NCBI GenBank assembly: GCA_964648365.1 | Contig: CAZYLK010000070.1 | Location: 1-27,936, forward strand | Reading direction: 5' to 3' | DNA from: SURF-32 sp964648365 | Lineage (GTDB): Bacteria > Planctomycetota > Phycisphaerae > UBA1845 | Length of the DNA stretch: 27,936 nucleotides | Shown here: positions 1-7,021 of the stretch, piece after piece | Layout: every line of letters starts with the position of its first letter | Numbering within the stretch: the first letter of the stretch is position 1 | Position numbers and translations under genes: made by a program | Notes under the pieces: model-generated | Database searches by the model: none | What the model was told of the DNA's origin: nothing | Seen by the model: only the letters and a program-made list of their open reading frames with translations

Positions 1-527
1 GCGCCGGAGCCGATGTGGCACTCGACGCATCCGACGCGAGCGTGGGGCGAACGCTGCTGGGCGACGTACTGCGGCTCCATGACGGTGTGGCAGACTTTGG
101 CGCAGAACTCGGTCGAGTCGGTGTAGTGGTAGCCGTGGTAGGTCGTGGTCGCCACGGCCGGGACGACGAAGACCGTCGTCAGGACGATGAACCGCACGAC
201 CTTGCGATGGTGGGGCAGGTTCATGTCGAGGTGGATGCCCTTGCCCGACTCGCCCCGCGCCCGCGCCAGCCGCCGCTGCCGCCGCCACTCGATCAGCGTG
301 CCCAGCGGCATCAGCAGTAGACCCGCCGCCAGCACACCCGGCAGCACCAGGTAGAACCACACGCCGACGTACGGATTGTGGACGGGGGTAATCAGGCCGA
401 TCAGGAAGAAACAGCCCAGGAACAGGATGGACGCATAGGCGAGGATCGCGCCTGCGAACGTGAGCCGGTTCCGCCAGAAGACAACGGTTGCGGCGTCCGA
501 TCGAGTGTCCGATTGCGTTGTTGTCAT
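1..527 (-). CDS. NapC/NrfH-like membrane-anchored multihaem cytochrome c (partial, cut by window edge)
   Basis: The first 175 residues are visible; the C-terminus lies beyond base 1. I read this frame directly from the minus strand starting at the ATG at 527. Three hydrophobic segments are seen (about residues 21-45, 53-75 and 107-125), followed by two haem attachment sites: CAKVCH, which has three residues between the cysteines instead of two, and a canonical CVECH. The surrounding TVMEPQY and SPHARVGCVECHIG segments are typical of the NapC/NirT/NrfH family of quinol dehydrogenases, which pass electrons from membrane quinol to periplasmic partners. The two extra N-terminal membrane helices are more than the single anchor of classical NapC. 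It is last in the leftward cluster, 40 bp after the pentahaem cytochrome, so it is probably co-transcribed with the Rieske/cytochrome b genes. Family call is firm; substrate partner is unknown. Confidence 0.85.
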   Translation of the reverse strand, partial: MTTTQSDTRSDAATVVFWRNRLTFAGAILAYASILFLGCFFLIGLITPVHNPYVGVWFYLVLPGVLAAGLLLMPLGTLIEWRRQRRLARARGESGKGIHLDMNLPHHRKVVRFIVLTTVFVVPAVATTTYHGYHYTDSTEFCAKVCHTVMEPQYVAQQRSPHARVGCVECHIGSG

Positions 528-567
528 ACCCAGAATCCGAACCGGGCCGAATGGCGGCCTGTGACAC

Positions 568-1488
568 TCAGACGGGTGGCAATTCGTGGGCCACGCAACA
601 GTGGTTCTTGTAGTAGACCAGCAGCACGGCGAAGGTCAGCAGGAACCCCGCCGCCAGTACGCCGATGAGCGTCTGTGTGCGACGGGCCGTTCTGAGCTGG
701 CTGATGAGCGTGTGGGTCTGGGCGGTGCGGTCGGCGATGCCGTTGATCTCGCCGACGAAGTCGTTGATCTCGCGCATGTTGAAGCTGTGAAAAACCCGCC
801 GCAGGCCCGAGTGGACCTCCTCGCGATGGTGGTGCAGCGTCTCCAGCTCCAGGTTGTGGTAGCCCCACGTCTCCAGTTCGGCGTAGAGCTGTCCGGAGGT
901 CTCGATCTTCTCGGCCGCGCCCGCCAGTGTGTCGCGGATGGTGGCGACCGCCTCCATCGTGCTGGCCTGGTGGCACATCGCGCACCGGCCGTTCTCGGAC
1001 AACGGGCGCACGTCGATGATGTCGAGGCTCGCCTTCTGGATGGCGTGCGAGCCCTGGCCGTGGCAGTAGAGGCAACTCGGGTCGCCGAAGTCGCCGTGTG
1101 GGCTGCCCAGGTGTTTCTCCTTGATGAGGGAGTGGCAGCGGCCGCAGAAGTAGGAGATGCTGCGACCACGGGTTTCGCTGATGAACCTTCCCTCCTCGGC
1201 GGTCAGCGTCAGAAACTCCGGGTTACGGCTCAGGTGTGCCGCATCTTTGAACGCCGCTTCGTTGGGGAACTGATCGGCCCGCAGGCGGGCGTCGCCACCG
1301 TGGCATCCGTCGCAGGTGACGCCGTTGGCGTAGTGGATGCTCTGTTTCCACTCAACGTCCACGATCTCACTGGATCGTCCGGCGAGGTTGCGGTGGCAGT
1401 CGATGCAGGCGTTGCCGGCGAACGGGTCATCCTCCGGTTGGCCGAGGAGGCTCAGATGAATGGCGCAGAGGCAGGCGAGGGCGGTCAT
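568..1488 (-). CDS. Pentahaem c-type cytochrome with C-terminal membrane anchor
   Basis: This 306-residue protein starts at an ATG whose bases form an ATGA overlap with the stop of the upstream cytochrome b gene, which decides the start over a longer in-frame extension. A short hydrophobic N-terminus (residues 1-17) looks like a signal peptide. Five canonical CXXCH sites follow: CIDCH (28), CDGCH (59), CGRCH (115), CLYCH (139) and CAMCH (169). A His-rich, probably helical stretch (about 205-265) leads to one hydrophobic segment near residues 276-294 and a short tail with two adjacent cysteines. The topology suggests a periplasmic electron carrier tethered to the inner membrane. Its tight coupling to the cytochrome b and Rieske genes suggests it replaces cytochrome c1 or f as electron acceptor of the bc complex; that role is inference. 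No closer family name is claimed. Confidence 0.88.
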   Translation of the reverse strand: MTALACLCAIHLSLLGQPEDDPFAGNACIDCHRNLAGRSSEIVDVEWKQSIHYANGVTCDGCHGGDARLRADQFPNEAAFKDAAHLSRNPEFLTLTAEEGRFISETRGRSISYFCGRCHSLIKEKHLGSPHGDFGDPSCLYCHGQGSHAIQKASLDIIDVRPLSENGRCAMCHQASTMEAVATIRDTLAGAAEKIETSGQLYAELETWGYHNLELETLHHHREEVHSGLRRVFHSFNMREINDFVGEINGIADRTAQTHTLISQLRTARRTQTLIGVLAAGFLLTFAVLLVYYKNHCCVAHELPPV

Positions 1489-2525
1489 GGCTTGTCCTCC
1501 AGCGACGGGCGACGCGGGCCGAGCACGAGACGGATGTTGCGCCGCTCCACGGCAACCAGGGCTGCAAACACGGCCACGGCCGCGAGTACCACGGCGACGA
1601 GAAACCAGAGATGCCGCGCTTCCTCGGTCCAGGCGCCGGCGGCGTCGCGCAGGGCGTCGTGCGGCCACTTGGCCCAGAGCATCAGGCCGAGGAACAGGGC
1701 GACGTTCTCCGTGACGGTGGCGATGAACATGGCGCGGCGTGGCCGGTCGGCCCGGCCGGCAACGTGGGCGATCGTCACGCCGATCGCCCAGATGGTCGTC
1801 ATCAGGAAGATCGCGCCGCCGATGCCGAACGCGATGGAGGCCGGTAAGACAGCGGTCAGCCAGCGTCCCAGCACGATGACGAAAACCACGAACTGAAACA
1901 GGATGAACAGCAGACTGACCGTCAGCAGCGTGAGCCAGCGCCCCACGGCCGCAAAGCCCACCGCTCTGGCCGCTGCGTAGGCCATCGCCCAGCAGGCGAC
2001 GGCGAGTATGGGCCACCAGAATACCGGATGCAGCCAGACCCCGATGCGGTCGCTGAGTGCTGCGTTGGCGCGGCTCACCAGATAAGCCAGGATGACGAAC
2101 GAAACGCACGCGCCGGCGAACCAGGCTGCGCCCCGCCGAGCATCGCCGGGGTCGACGCCCGGACCATGATCGCGATACCAGAACGGCAGCGACAGCAGCA
2201 GGGCCACGCCGATGCCCTGGCTCATAACACCGAGGGCGGCGCCTTCGACGCCGAGCATCTGCGACGGCATCAGCTTGAGGTATTGATAGACGGAGAGGAA
2301 ATACCATTCCGGGCGAATGTGCGCCGGTGTGTTCCGTGGATCAGCCGGCTGCTCGTGCTCGGTCATGCCCTCCAGCCCGACGATTTCGAGCAGCACCGGC
2401 AATACGGCGAAAAACATGATCACGGCCATGGTGCAGAGCACCACGGTGGTCATTTTGAGAATTTCGTTGGGCCAGAAGGGTTCCAACTGGTCCGGTTCAT
2501 ACTGTTCGGCGTATTTGACAGCCAT
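1485..2525 (-). CDS. Cytochrome b C-terminal half (subunit IV-like), extended with extra membrane helices
   Basis: 346 residues. The N-terminal third matches cytochrome b C-terminal/subunit IV: a first helix near residues 23-50 and the PEWY motif at 72-75, within RPEWYFLSVYQYLK. PEWY belongs to the quinol-oxidation (Qo) site of bc1 and b6f complexes. Classical subunit IV is about 160 residues with three helices. Here roughly five more hydrophobic segments follow (for example around HPVFWWPILAVACW and FILFQFVVFVIVL), so this is an enlarged form. The gene overlaps the downstream pentahaem cytochrome by 4 bp but is separated from the upstream cytochrome b N-terminal half by 325 bp of repeats. 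It most likely pairs with that half and the Rieske protein to form a menaquinol-oxidising complex. The function of the extra helices is unknown. Confidence 0.92.
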   Translation of the reverse strand: MAVKYAEQYEPDQLEPFWPNEILKMTTVVLCTMAVIMFFAVLPVLLEIVGLEGMTEHEQPADPRNTPAHIRPEWYFLSVYQYLKLMPSQMLGVEGAALGVMSQGIGVALLLSLPFWYRDHGPGVDPGDARRGAAWFAGACVSFVILAYLVSRANAALSDRIGVWLHPVFWWPILAVACWAMAYAAARAVGFAAVGRWLTLLTVSLLFILFQFVVFVIVLGRWLTAVLPASIAFGIGGAIFLMTTIWAIGVTIAHVAGRADRPRRAMFIATVTENVALFLGLMLWAKWPHDALRDAAGAWTEEARHLWFLVAVVLAAVAVFAALVAVERRNIRLVLGPRRPSLEDKP

Positions 2526-2569
2526 TTGCGTTGATCCGTAAGCCGGGGGAGTCAGGGCGAGGGGAACCA

Positions 2570-2668
2570 GGGAGTAAGGGAGTAAGGGAGTAAGGGAAGA
2601 AAGACCGGAGCGTTCACGCTTCCTCTTCCCCTCGCTCCCTTACTCCCGATTCCCTCACTCCCTTCCCT
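2570..2668. repeat. Octamer tandem repeats GGGAGTAA with a 13-bp inverted copy
   Basis: Three perfect tandem copies of GGGAGTAA run from 2570 to 2593 and decay into GGGAAGAA. After about 40 bp the same unit reappears in reverse orientation (2635-2668). The segment 2635-2647 is the exact reverse complement of GGGAGTAAGGGAG in the first block, so the two blocks could pair into a long hairpin in DNA or mRNA. This lies in the 325-bp gap between the two halves of cytochrome b. No coding signal is convincing here. Confidence 0.8.
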
Positions 2669-2809
2669 TTTGCCTTTTTGGTTGCGGTCGCCGGCCGTTT
2701 TGCGGAAGCGAGGGAACCTGAGCATGAAACAACTGCGTGTCGGGATGGACGGTGCCCGGAATGCGCGAGCGCTGGGGGCCTCCACCGGCCATCGATGCTC
2801 CGTATTCTT

Positions 2810-2850
2810 CCCTGACTCCCTCATTCCCTGACTCCCTCACTCCCTTCTTC
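2810..2850. repeat. Second block of the octamer repeat, abutting the cytochrome b N-half stop codon
   Basis: Units of the form TGACTCCC, TCATTCCC, TGACTCCC, TCACTCCC follow one another here. Read on the minus strand these are GGGAGTNA-type octamers, the same degenerate unit as at 2570-2668. The block ends right at the stop codon of the cytochrome b N-terminal gene. The 140 bp between the blocks (2669-2809) holds no recognisable gene. Confidence 0.75.
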
Positions 2851-3504
2851 TCAGAGCGGCTTCGCGATGCCTGTTCTTCGAATCATCGCGAAGTGCAGCC
2901 CCATGATGCCGCTGATGATGGCCGGCAGAATCCAGATGTGCAGCGAGAAGAAAAAGCCGAGCGTTTCCGGTCCGATCACCCGGCCGCGCCGGACCCAGGT
3001 GACGATGGCGTCTCCGATCCCCGGCACGGCGCCGGGTATCTCCGTGCCGATCTTGGCCCCCCAGTAACTCAACTGCGTCCAGGGCAGCAGATAGCCGGTG
3101 AACGCGAGCGCGGTCGTCAGCAGAAACAAAAGCACGCCGCTGACCCAGTGCAGTTCACGCGGCGGGCGGAAGATCTTGTAATACGCCACCCGGGCCATGT
3201 GCAGCATGACCAGCAGAATCATGATGTTGGCGCCGACCGCGTGGATGCGCTGGATCAGCCAGCCCATCGGCACGTTCGACTTGATGAACGTCACGCTGTC
3301 CCAGGCGCGGGCGGGATCCGGCTTGTAGTACATCAGCAGCAGGGCGCCGGTGAAGACCTGGATCAGAAACGTGAACAGCGCCAGGCCGCCGAAGCAGCCC
3401 GCCCAGCCCAGCGTGCGCGGCACGGGCTTTTTGGTGACGTTCTTCTCCAGAAGCGGTGTGACGTGATAGCGCTTGTCGAAGAATGCGTAGATACGGGCGA
3501 TCAT
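2851..3504 (-). CDS. Cytochrome b N-terminal half (b6-type dihaem subunit)
   Basis: 217 residues, close to the length of cytochrome b6. It binds the two b haems that carry electrons across the membrane in bc1/b6f-type complexes. The four haem-ligand histidines are visible: H88 and H102 (14 apart) and H189 and H204 (15 apart). The 15-residue second spacing is the b6 pattern rather than the mitochondrial bc1 one. Four hydrophobic segments are seen (about 33-58, 84-105, 119-141, 183-206), and the TGYLLPW motif sits at 136-142. It follows the Rieske gene after 15 bp, as expected for a bc operon, while its C-terminal partner lies beyond the repeat block. High confidence in family and role; the identity of the soluble acceptor is inferred only. 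Confidence 0.95.
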   Translation of the reverse strand: MIARIYAFFDKRYHVTPLLEKNVTKKPVPRTLGWAGCFGGLALFTFLIQVFTGALLLMYYKPDPARAWDSVTFIKSNVPMGWLIQRIHAVGANIMILLVMLHMARVAYYKIFRPPRELHWVSGVLLFLLTTALAFTGYLLPWTQLSYWGAKIGTEIPGAVPGIGDAIVTWVRRGRVIGPETLGFFFSLHIWILPAIISGIMGLHFAMIRRTGIAKPL

Positions 3505-3519
3505 GGATCCCTTCTCCGA

Positions 3520-4023
3520 TCAGGCGACTACCACGTGGTCGTCCTCGACCCTGGCCTCGATGACCGTCAGGGGACGGCTCACCGGTCCGCTGACCGGCTC
3601 GCCCTGGTCGTTAAACACCGCCCCGTGGCAGGGACAATGAAAGACGTGCTTGGCCCCGTCCCAGGCGACCAGGCAGCCCAGATGCGTACATGAAGCGTCA
3701 AAGACGCGCGGCACGTGCCCGGTGTAGATCATCACGATCGGCACGCCGTTGAAGTCCCGGTAGATCGCCTGGTCTTCGTGCATGTCGGCCAGCGGCACCT
3801 TGACGATCTGTGACTCCGACAGAGTGGCCGGAAGCTGCATGAAGGAGACGACCGGGTAGGCCACGGTCCCCGCCGATACGACGGTCATGCCGCCGATGCA
3901 GGTTTTCAGAAAGGTGCGGCGCGGATCGGACGGCGCATCGGGCGCGGGGGCGGGTTCACGCACCGCGGACGTATCCGCGTGCTGGCTCGGGCTCGGATCA
4001 GTTGGCTCATGGCTGGGCGTCAT
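3520..4023 (-). CDS. Rieske iron-sulfur protein of a cytochrome bc complex
   Basis: 167 residues. The two [2Fe-2S] binding boxes are intact: CTHLGC (C112, H114, C117) and CPCHGA (C130, C132, H133). C112/H114 and C130/H133 are the expected cluster ligands and C117/C132 the expected disulfide. A Pro-rich, cytoplasmic-looking N-terminus of about 34 residues precedes a twin-arginine motif (RRTFLK, 35-40) and a hydrophobic segment (about 42-62), consistent with Tat export and an uncleaved membrane anchor. The protein would take electrons from quinol at the cytochrome b Qo site and pass them to a c-type cytochrome. The start codon overlaps the stop of the upstream thioredoxin/TPR gene by 4 bp, and cytochrome b follows after 15 bp. 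Confidence 0.95.
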   Translation of the reverse strand: MTPSHEPTDPSPSQHADTSAVREPAPAPDAPSDPRRTFLKTCIGGMTVVSAGTVAYPVVSFMQLPATLSESQIVKVPLADMHEDQAIYRDFNGVPIVMIYTGHVPRVFDASCTHLGCLVAWDGAKHVFHCPCHGAVFNDQGEPVSGPVSRPLTVIEARVEDDHVVVA

Positions 4024-5060
4024 GGCGTCGGCTCCAGGGATTGGCTTCGCCAGAGTTGTGCGGCGCGTTTGTAGCTTCTCATCGCGTCCTCCGACCGCTT
4101 TTGCGCTTCGTAGACGCGGCCGAGCATGAAGTGGACCTCGGCCCGGCGTTCGTGCGCGGCGGAGAGGGCAATCAGGACGCGCTCGGCCGTTTGAATCTCC
4201 GCGCCGCCGCGGGCCAGGGCAATGGCGGCGTAGCCGATGTTGGCGTCCACGTCGTTTGGGTTCCGGGCCCGTACTTCGAGCAGCTCCTGCTCAGCGTCGG
4301 CAAGCCGGCCTTGTGCCAGGTAACACTGCGCCAGGCCGACGTGAGCGGGCACGTAGCCCGGCGCCAAACCGCGCGCCTCGAGGAATTTGTCCGCGGCCAG
4401 CGCGTCCTTGCCCAGTTCCAGCAGCCGGCGGCCCATTCGCGTCAAGGCTTCGGCGCGGCCCACCTCGGGCGCGTCCGGACTCACCTGCCGGGGTGCGATC
4501 AGGGTCTCGAACTGCTCGCGTGAGATCGCGCCGGCCGCCAGGCGACAGGCAGCCTCCAGGGACCGGCGGAAGTCCAACGGGAATCCCGCGCGTGCCCAGA
4601 CCAGCCTTCCTTCGGCGTCGACGACGACCACGGTGGGCAGCACGCGGATGCCGTAGCGGGCGAACGTCGCGCGGCCGGGATCCTGAGCCGGCGGCAGCGT
4701 GACGCCGGCATCCTGGACCGACCGGCTGATTTCGACCGCGTCTGCGTCGCGAGAAATGATCCACCAGCCCTGCGTGTGCAGCGCTGCGATTTCCGGGACC
4801 GCCAGCAGTTCCTGCACCTGTCGTGCGGCGTTGACGCTGCGGTCGTTGTGAACCTCGCCAAAAAGCAGGATGGTGACGCGCCCGATCAGTGCGCGGTCGT
4901 CCAGGTCCAGCCCGCCGAGCGTTCTGCAGGTGATGCGGGGCGCGAGCGTGCCGGGTTTCAGATGCTCGGCCGTCTGGGCCAGGATCGGCGCGGACGGGTG
5001 GATACAGATCGCCAGGACGATCACGCTCATCCCCGCGAGGGTTGCCGGTTTCCGCGTCAT
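4020..5060 (-). CDS. Exported thioredoxin-fold protein with C-terminal TPRs, lacking active-site cysteines (copy A)
   Basis: 346 residues from the ATG that overlaps the stop of the upstream cytochrome gene by 4 bp; the longer frame extension covers that gene and is not real. A signal peptide is seen at residues 1-31 (hydrophobic core SVIVLAICI, probable cleavage near ILAQ). Residues about 35-180 resemble an AhpC/TlpA thioredoxin fold, including the cis-proline region VLPTVVVVD. The place of the usual WCXXC reads FGEVHNDRS, so no catalytic cysteine is present. Residues about 195-346 are TPR-like helices (for example PAHVGLAQCYLAQGRLADAE). A paralogue lies at 10872-11870, also directly after a 15-motif cytochrome. 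A scaffold or haem-cytochrome assembly role is plausible but inferred. Confidence 0.85.
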   Translation of the reverse strand: MTRKPATLAGMSVIVLAICIHPSAPILAQTAEHLKPGTLAPRITCRTLGGLDLDDRALIGRVTILLFGEVHNDRSVNAARQVQELLAVPEIAALHTQGWWIISRDADAVEISRSVQDAGVTLPPAQDPGRATFARYGIRVLPTVVVVDAEGRLVWARAGFPLDFRRSLEAACRLAAGAISREQFETLIAPRQVSPDAPEVGRAEALTRMGRRLLELGKDALAADKFLEARGLAPGYVPAHVGLAQCYLAQGRLADAEQELLEVRARNPNDVDANIGYAAIALARGGAEIQTAERVLIALSAAHERRAEVHFMLGRVYEAQKRSEDAMRSYKRAAQLWRSQSLEPTP

Positions 5061-6502
5061 GGTACACCTTTCGATCGCGCTCCGGATGAGTTCGCCGGAC
5101 GCCGGTACGTCTGTGGCTTGTGGCAGGCCGGGGCGCAGCTTCCACCGCCCTCCTCGACGCTGAAGTTGATGGCGAGTGGCCAGCCGTCCTCGCCGAAGGG
5201 CACGCTTTCTCGAATATGGAAGGGCTGCGACGAGGCATGGACCTCGTGGCATGCCCGGCAGGTTCGGCCCTTCTCCTGATTGACGTGGACGTAGTGCAGA
5301 TTCCGCGCCCCCTCGGCGGTCTGGTCGCAAAACCCTGTGATGCCCTCGCCCGCGGGTTCGAGCACCAGGTCGGGGACGTGGCAGTTGAAGCAGAGGTCGT
5401 ACGTTTCGAGGCGGAATGGCGCGTAGAACTCAGCGGGGTAGTCGTTGAGCAGCAGCCGGAAGTGATCGCCCGCGTGCGGGTCGTGACACGCGGAGCAGTC
5501 GCCGTTGCGAATCGGTCCGTGGTGGTATGGGTTCTCGCGCAGGAGTTTCGCCAGATCCTGCAACGCGACGCCATCAGCCATCGGAATGGTCCGGTCGTGG
5601 CATGTCAGGCAGAGGTCCGAAGGCGCCGACGCCAGGAGCTTGTCGTAGGCGCCGGCGTGTGGGTCGTGACAGTTGGCGCACGACCGGTCGGTACGAACCA
5701 CTTCGTGGACGGTGGCGGCGTTGACGATCCGTTCCTGAATTTCGGGATGACAGGAGTTGCAAAGCTCCGGCGTGTCGGCGGCCAACTGCATCGGGTGGTC
5801 CGCGGCATGAGGGTCGTGACAGGCCGTGCAGCGCCCCTCCGCCGCCGGCTCGTGCAGCGAACTCCCGCCGCGAAAAGCCCGCTCGACCGACGCGTGGCAG
5901 GAGGTACACAGACCGCGGCCGGATTCGACCAGCAAGTGAGGCTGCCAGGAACCATGCGCCTCGTGACAGAGCACGCACGTGCCGGCCGCGACCGGGGCGT
6001 GAATGAACGCTCGCGACGGCGACTTCTGCGTATCGTGACAGTTCCGGCACAGATCCTCGACCGGGTCGGCGCGGAGCATGAAGCGGTGCTCGGACCCGTG
6101 CGGGTCGTGGCAGGCGGTGCAGTTCCCGTCGCGCACCGGCGCGTGCAGGAAGTCGGGCCGCTTGAGGGTATGGCATTGGGTGCAAAGCCGGTCGGCGGGC
6201 AATCTCAAATCAAACGTGTGCGCCTCGGCGGATCGAAGCGAGTGGCACGCCGTGCATTTGCGCTGCGCGGCCGGGACGTGGAGGTGTTCACGTCGAACGA
6301 GGTCTCCGTGACACTCGCTGGTGACGCAGCCGCCTTCCGGCGCGGGCGGCGATCGATGTACGGGGCTAGAGGCTTCCGCGGAGACCACCGCGAGCAGCCC
6401 GCACAACCTGGTTCGCCAGGCGGCCGCGCCGGACTGATTCCGCAGACGCGTGTACCCGTTGCCTGGGTGACGATCGCCTGGATTGCCTCGCCTTCGGCTC
6501 AT
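5057..6502 (-). CDS. Multihaem cytochrome c of the doubled-CXXCH type, 13 canonical plus 2 atypical haem sites (copy A)
   Basis: 481 residues from the ATG at 6502; a longer reading frame to 6892 exists, but its added N-terminus is Arg-rich and has no export signal, whereas this start gives a basic N-region followed by LCGLLAVVSAEA. Thirteen CXXCH sites occur, many in the alternating doubled pattern (CTACHDPHGS, CTSCH, CTACHDPHAA, and so on). Two further sites are atypical: CVTSECH near the N-terminus (CX4CH) and CAPACH near the C-terminus (CX3CH). The paralogue at 9247-10872 has the same number, order and atypical spacing. It is probably an exported electron-storage or electron-transfer protein. 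It is first in the leftward cluster, 4 bp overlapping the thioredoxin/TPR gene. The electron partner cannot be read from sequence. Confidence 0.9.
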   Translation of the reverse strand: MSRRRGNPGDRHPGNGYTRLRNQSGAAAWRTRLCGLLAVVSAEASSPVHRSPPAPEGGCVTSECHGDLVRREHLHVPAAQRKCTACHSLRSAEAHTFDLRLPADRLCTQCHTLKRPDFLHAPVRDGNCTACHDPHGSEHRFMLRADPVEDLCRNCHDTQKSPSRAFIHAPVAAGTCVLCHEAHGSWQPHLLVESGRGLCTSCHASVERAFRGGSSLHEPAAEGRCTACHDPHAADHPMQLAADTPELCNSCHPEIQERIVNAATVHEVVRTDRSCANCHDPHAGAYDKLLASAPSDLCLTCHDRTIPMADGVALQDLAKLLRENPYHHGPIRNGDCSACHDPHAGDHFRLLLNDYPAEFYAPFRLETYDLCFNCHVPDLVLEPAGEGITGFCDQTAEGARNLHYVHVNQEKGRTCRACHEVHASSQPFHIRESVPFGEDGWPLAINFSVEEGGGSCAPACHKPQTYRRPANSSGARSKGVP

Positions 6503-7021
6503 GGGAACTCCGAACCGCTGCTGGGCAGTTGCCTGCGCTGGGCGCAGTTCGACCGTGGACCCGAAACATCCGACACGGAACCAACGGCAAGAACCATTCC
6601 AGCGAGGGCCGTGCGGGCGGCGCCTGGCTGCCAAACGAGCCGCGGTCACGAACTGCGCCAGGTGCGATCCGCCGTCCATCCGCGGCCGAACCGGCACGAG
6701 CGGTGAAGCATGCGCGGGCGTCGGCGCCGGTACTCGGGTTCGTGAGGCAGCGGTCATTCCCATTTTCGAGAATGCGGTCGTCACGGAGGTTCCTGATTCT
6801 GAGAACTCGAATTCCGGCACCCACGGCCACGGGAATGCGGTTTTCTCGACTCCGCGCGTCGACGCGGCGCCGACGGCGGCTTCGATTGGCACGCTGTGTG
6901 CATGTCAGCGCTGGCAATCCGCTTCGAAGGCGCGGACCGTCCCGCGGCCGGAGTCGCAGAAGACGCAGGGAGCGACGGCGCACCAGCCATGTCCGCAACG
7001 TCTCAAACGTCTGACCGTGCC
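6503..7021. other. Divergent intergenic region between the two cytochrome clusters
   Basis: 519 bp separate the leftward and rightward cytochrome clusters. Open frames on both strands cross it, but they are Arg/Pro/Ala-rich with no family resemblance and look like GC-driven shadows. It should hold the promoters of both clusters. A -24/-12-like element is seen for the rightward cluster (6886-6902). The words GAATGCGGT (two copies, near 6770 and 6834) and CATTC…GAATG near 6757-6775 are weak repeat candidates. I saw no convincing promoter for the leftward cluster. Confidence 0.6.
6886..6902 (+). promoter_or_regulatory. Candidate sigma-54 (-24/-12) promoter for the rightward cytochrome cluster
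   Basis: The sequence TTGGCACGCTGTGTGCA fits the sigma-54 consensus YTGGCACGRNNNTTGCW except at the R position and one base of the -12 box, and it keeps the diagnostic GG-N10-GC spacing exactly (GG 6888-6889, GC 6900-6901). Transcription would begin near 6913, upstream of the start chosen for the 11-haem/b fusion gene. No upstream activator site was identified, and GC-rich DNA gives chance matches. Confidence 0.45.

Noticed and set aside
568..2307. Long minus-strand open frame joining the pentahaem cytochrome to an N-terminal extension of 273 residues
   Set aside because: The extension is Arg-rich frame-shadow of the cytochrome b C-half gene. The ATGA overlap at 1485-1488 and a signal peptide fix the start at 1488.
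2552..2840. Short minus-strand frames across the octamer repeats
   Set aside because: Their residues are translations of the repeats and low-complexity sequence, with no ribosome site or recognisable fold.
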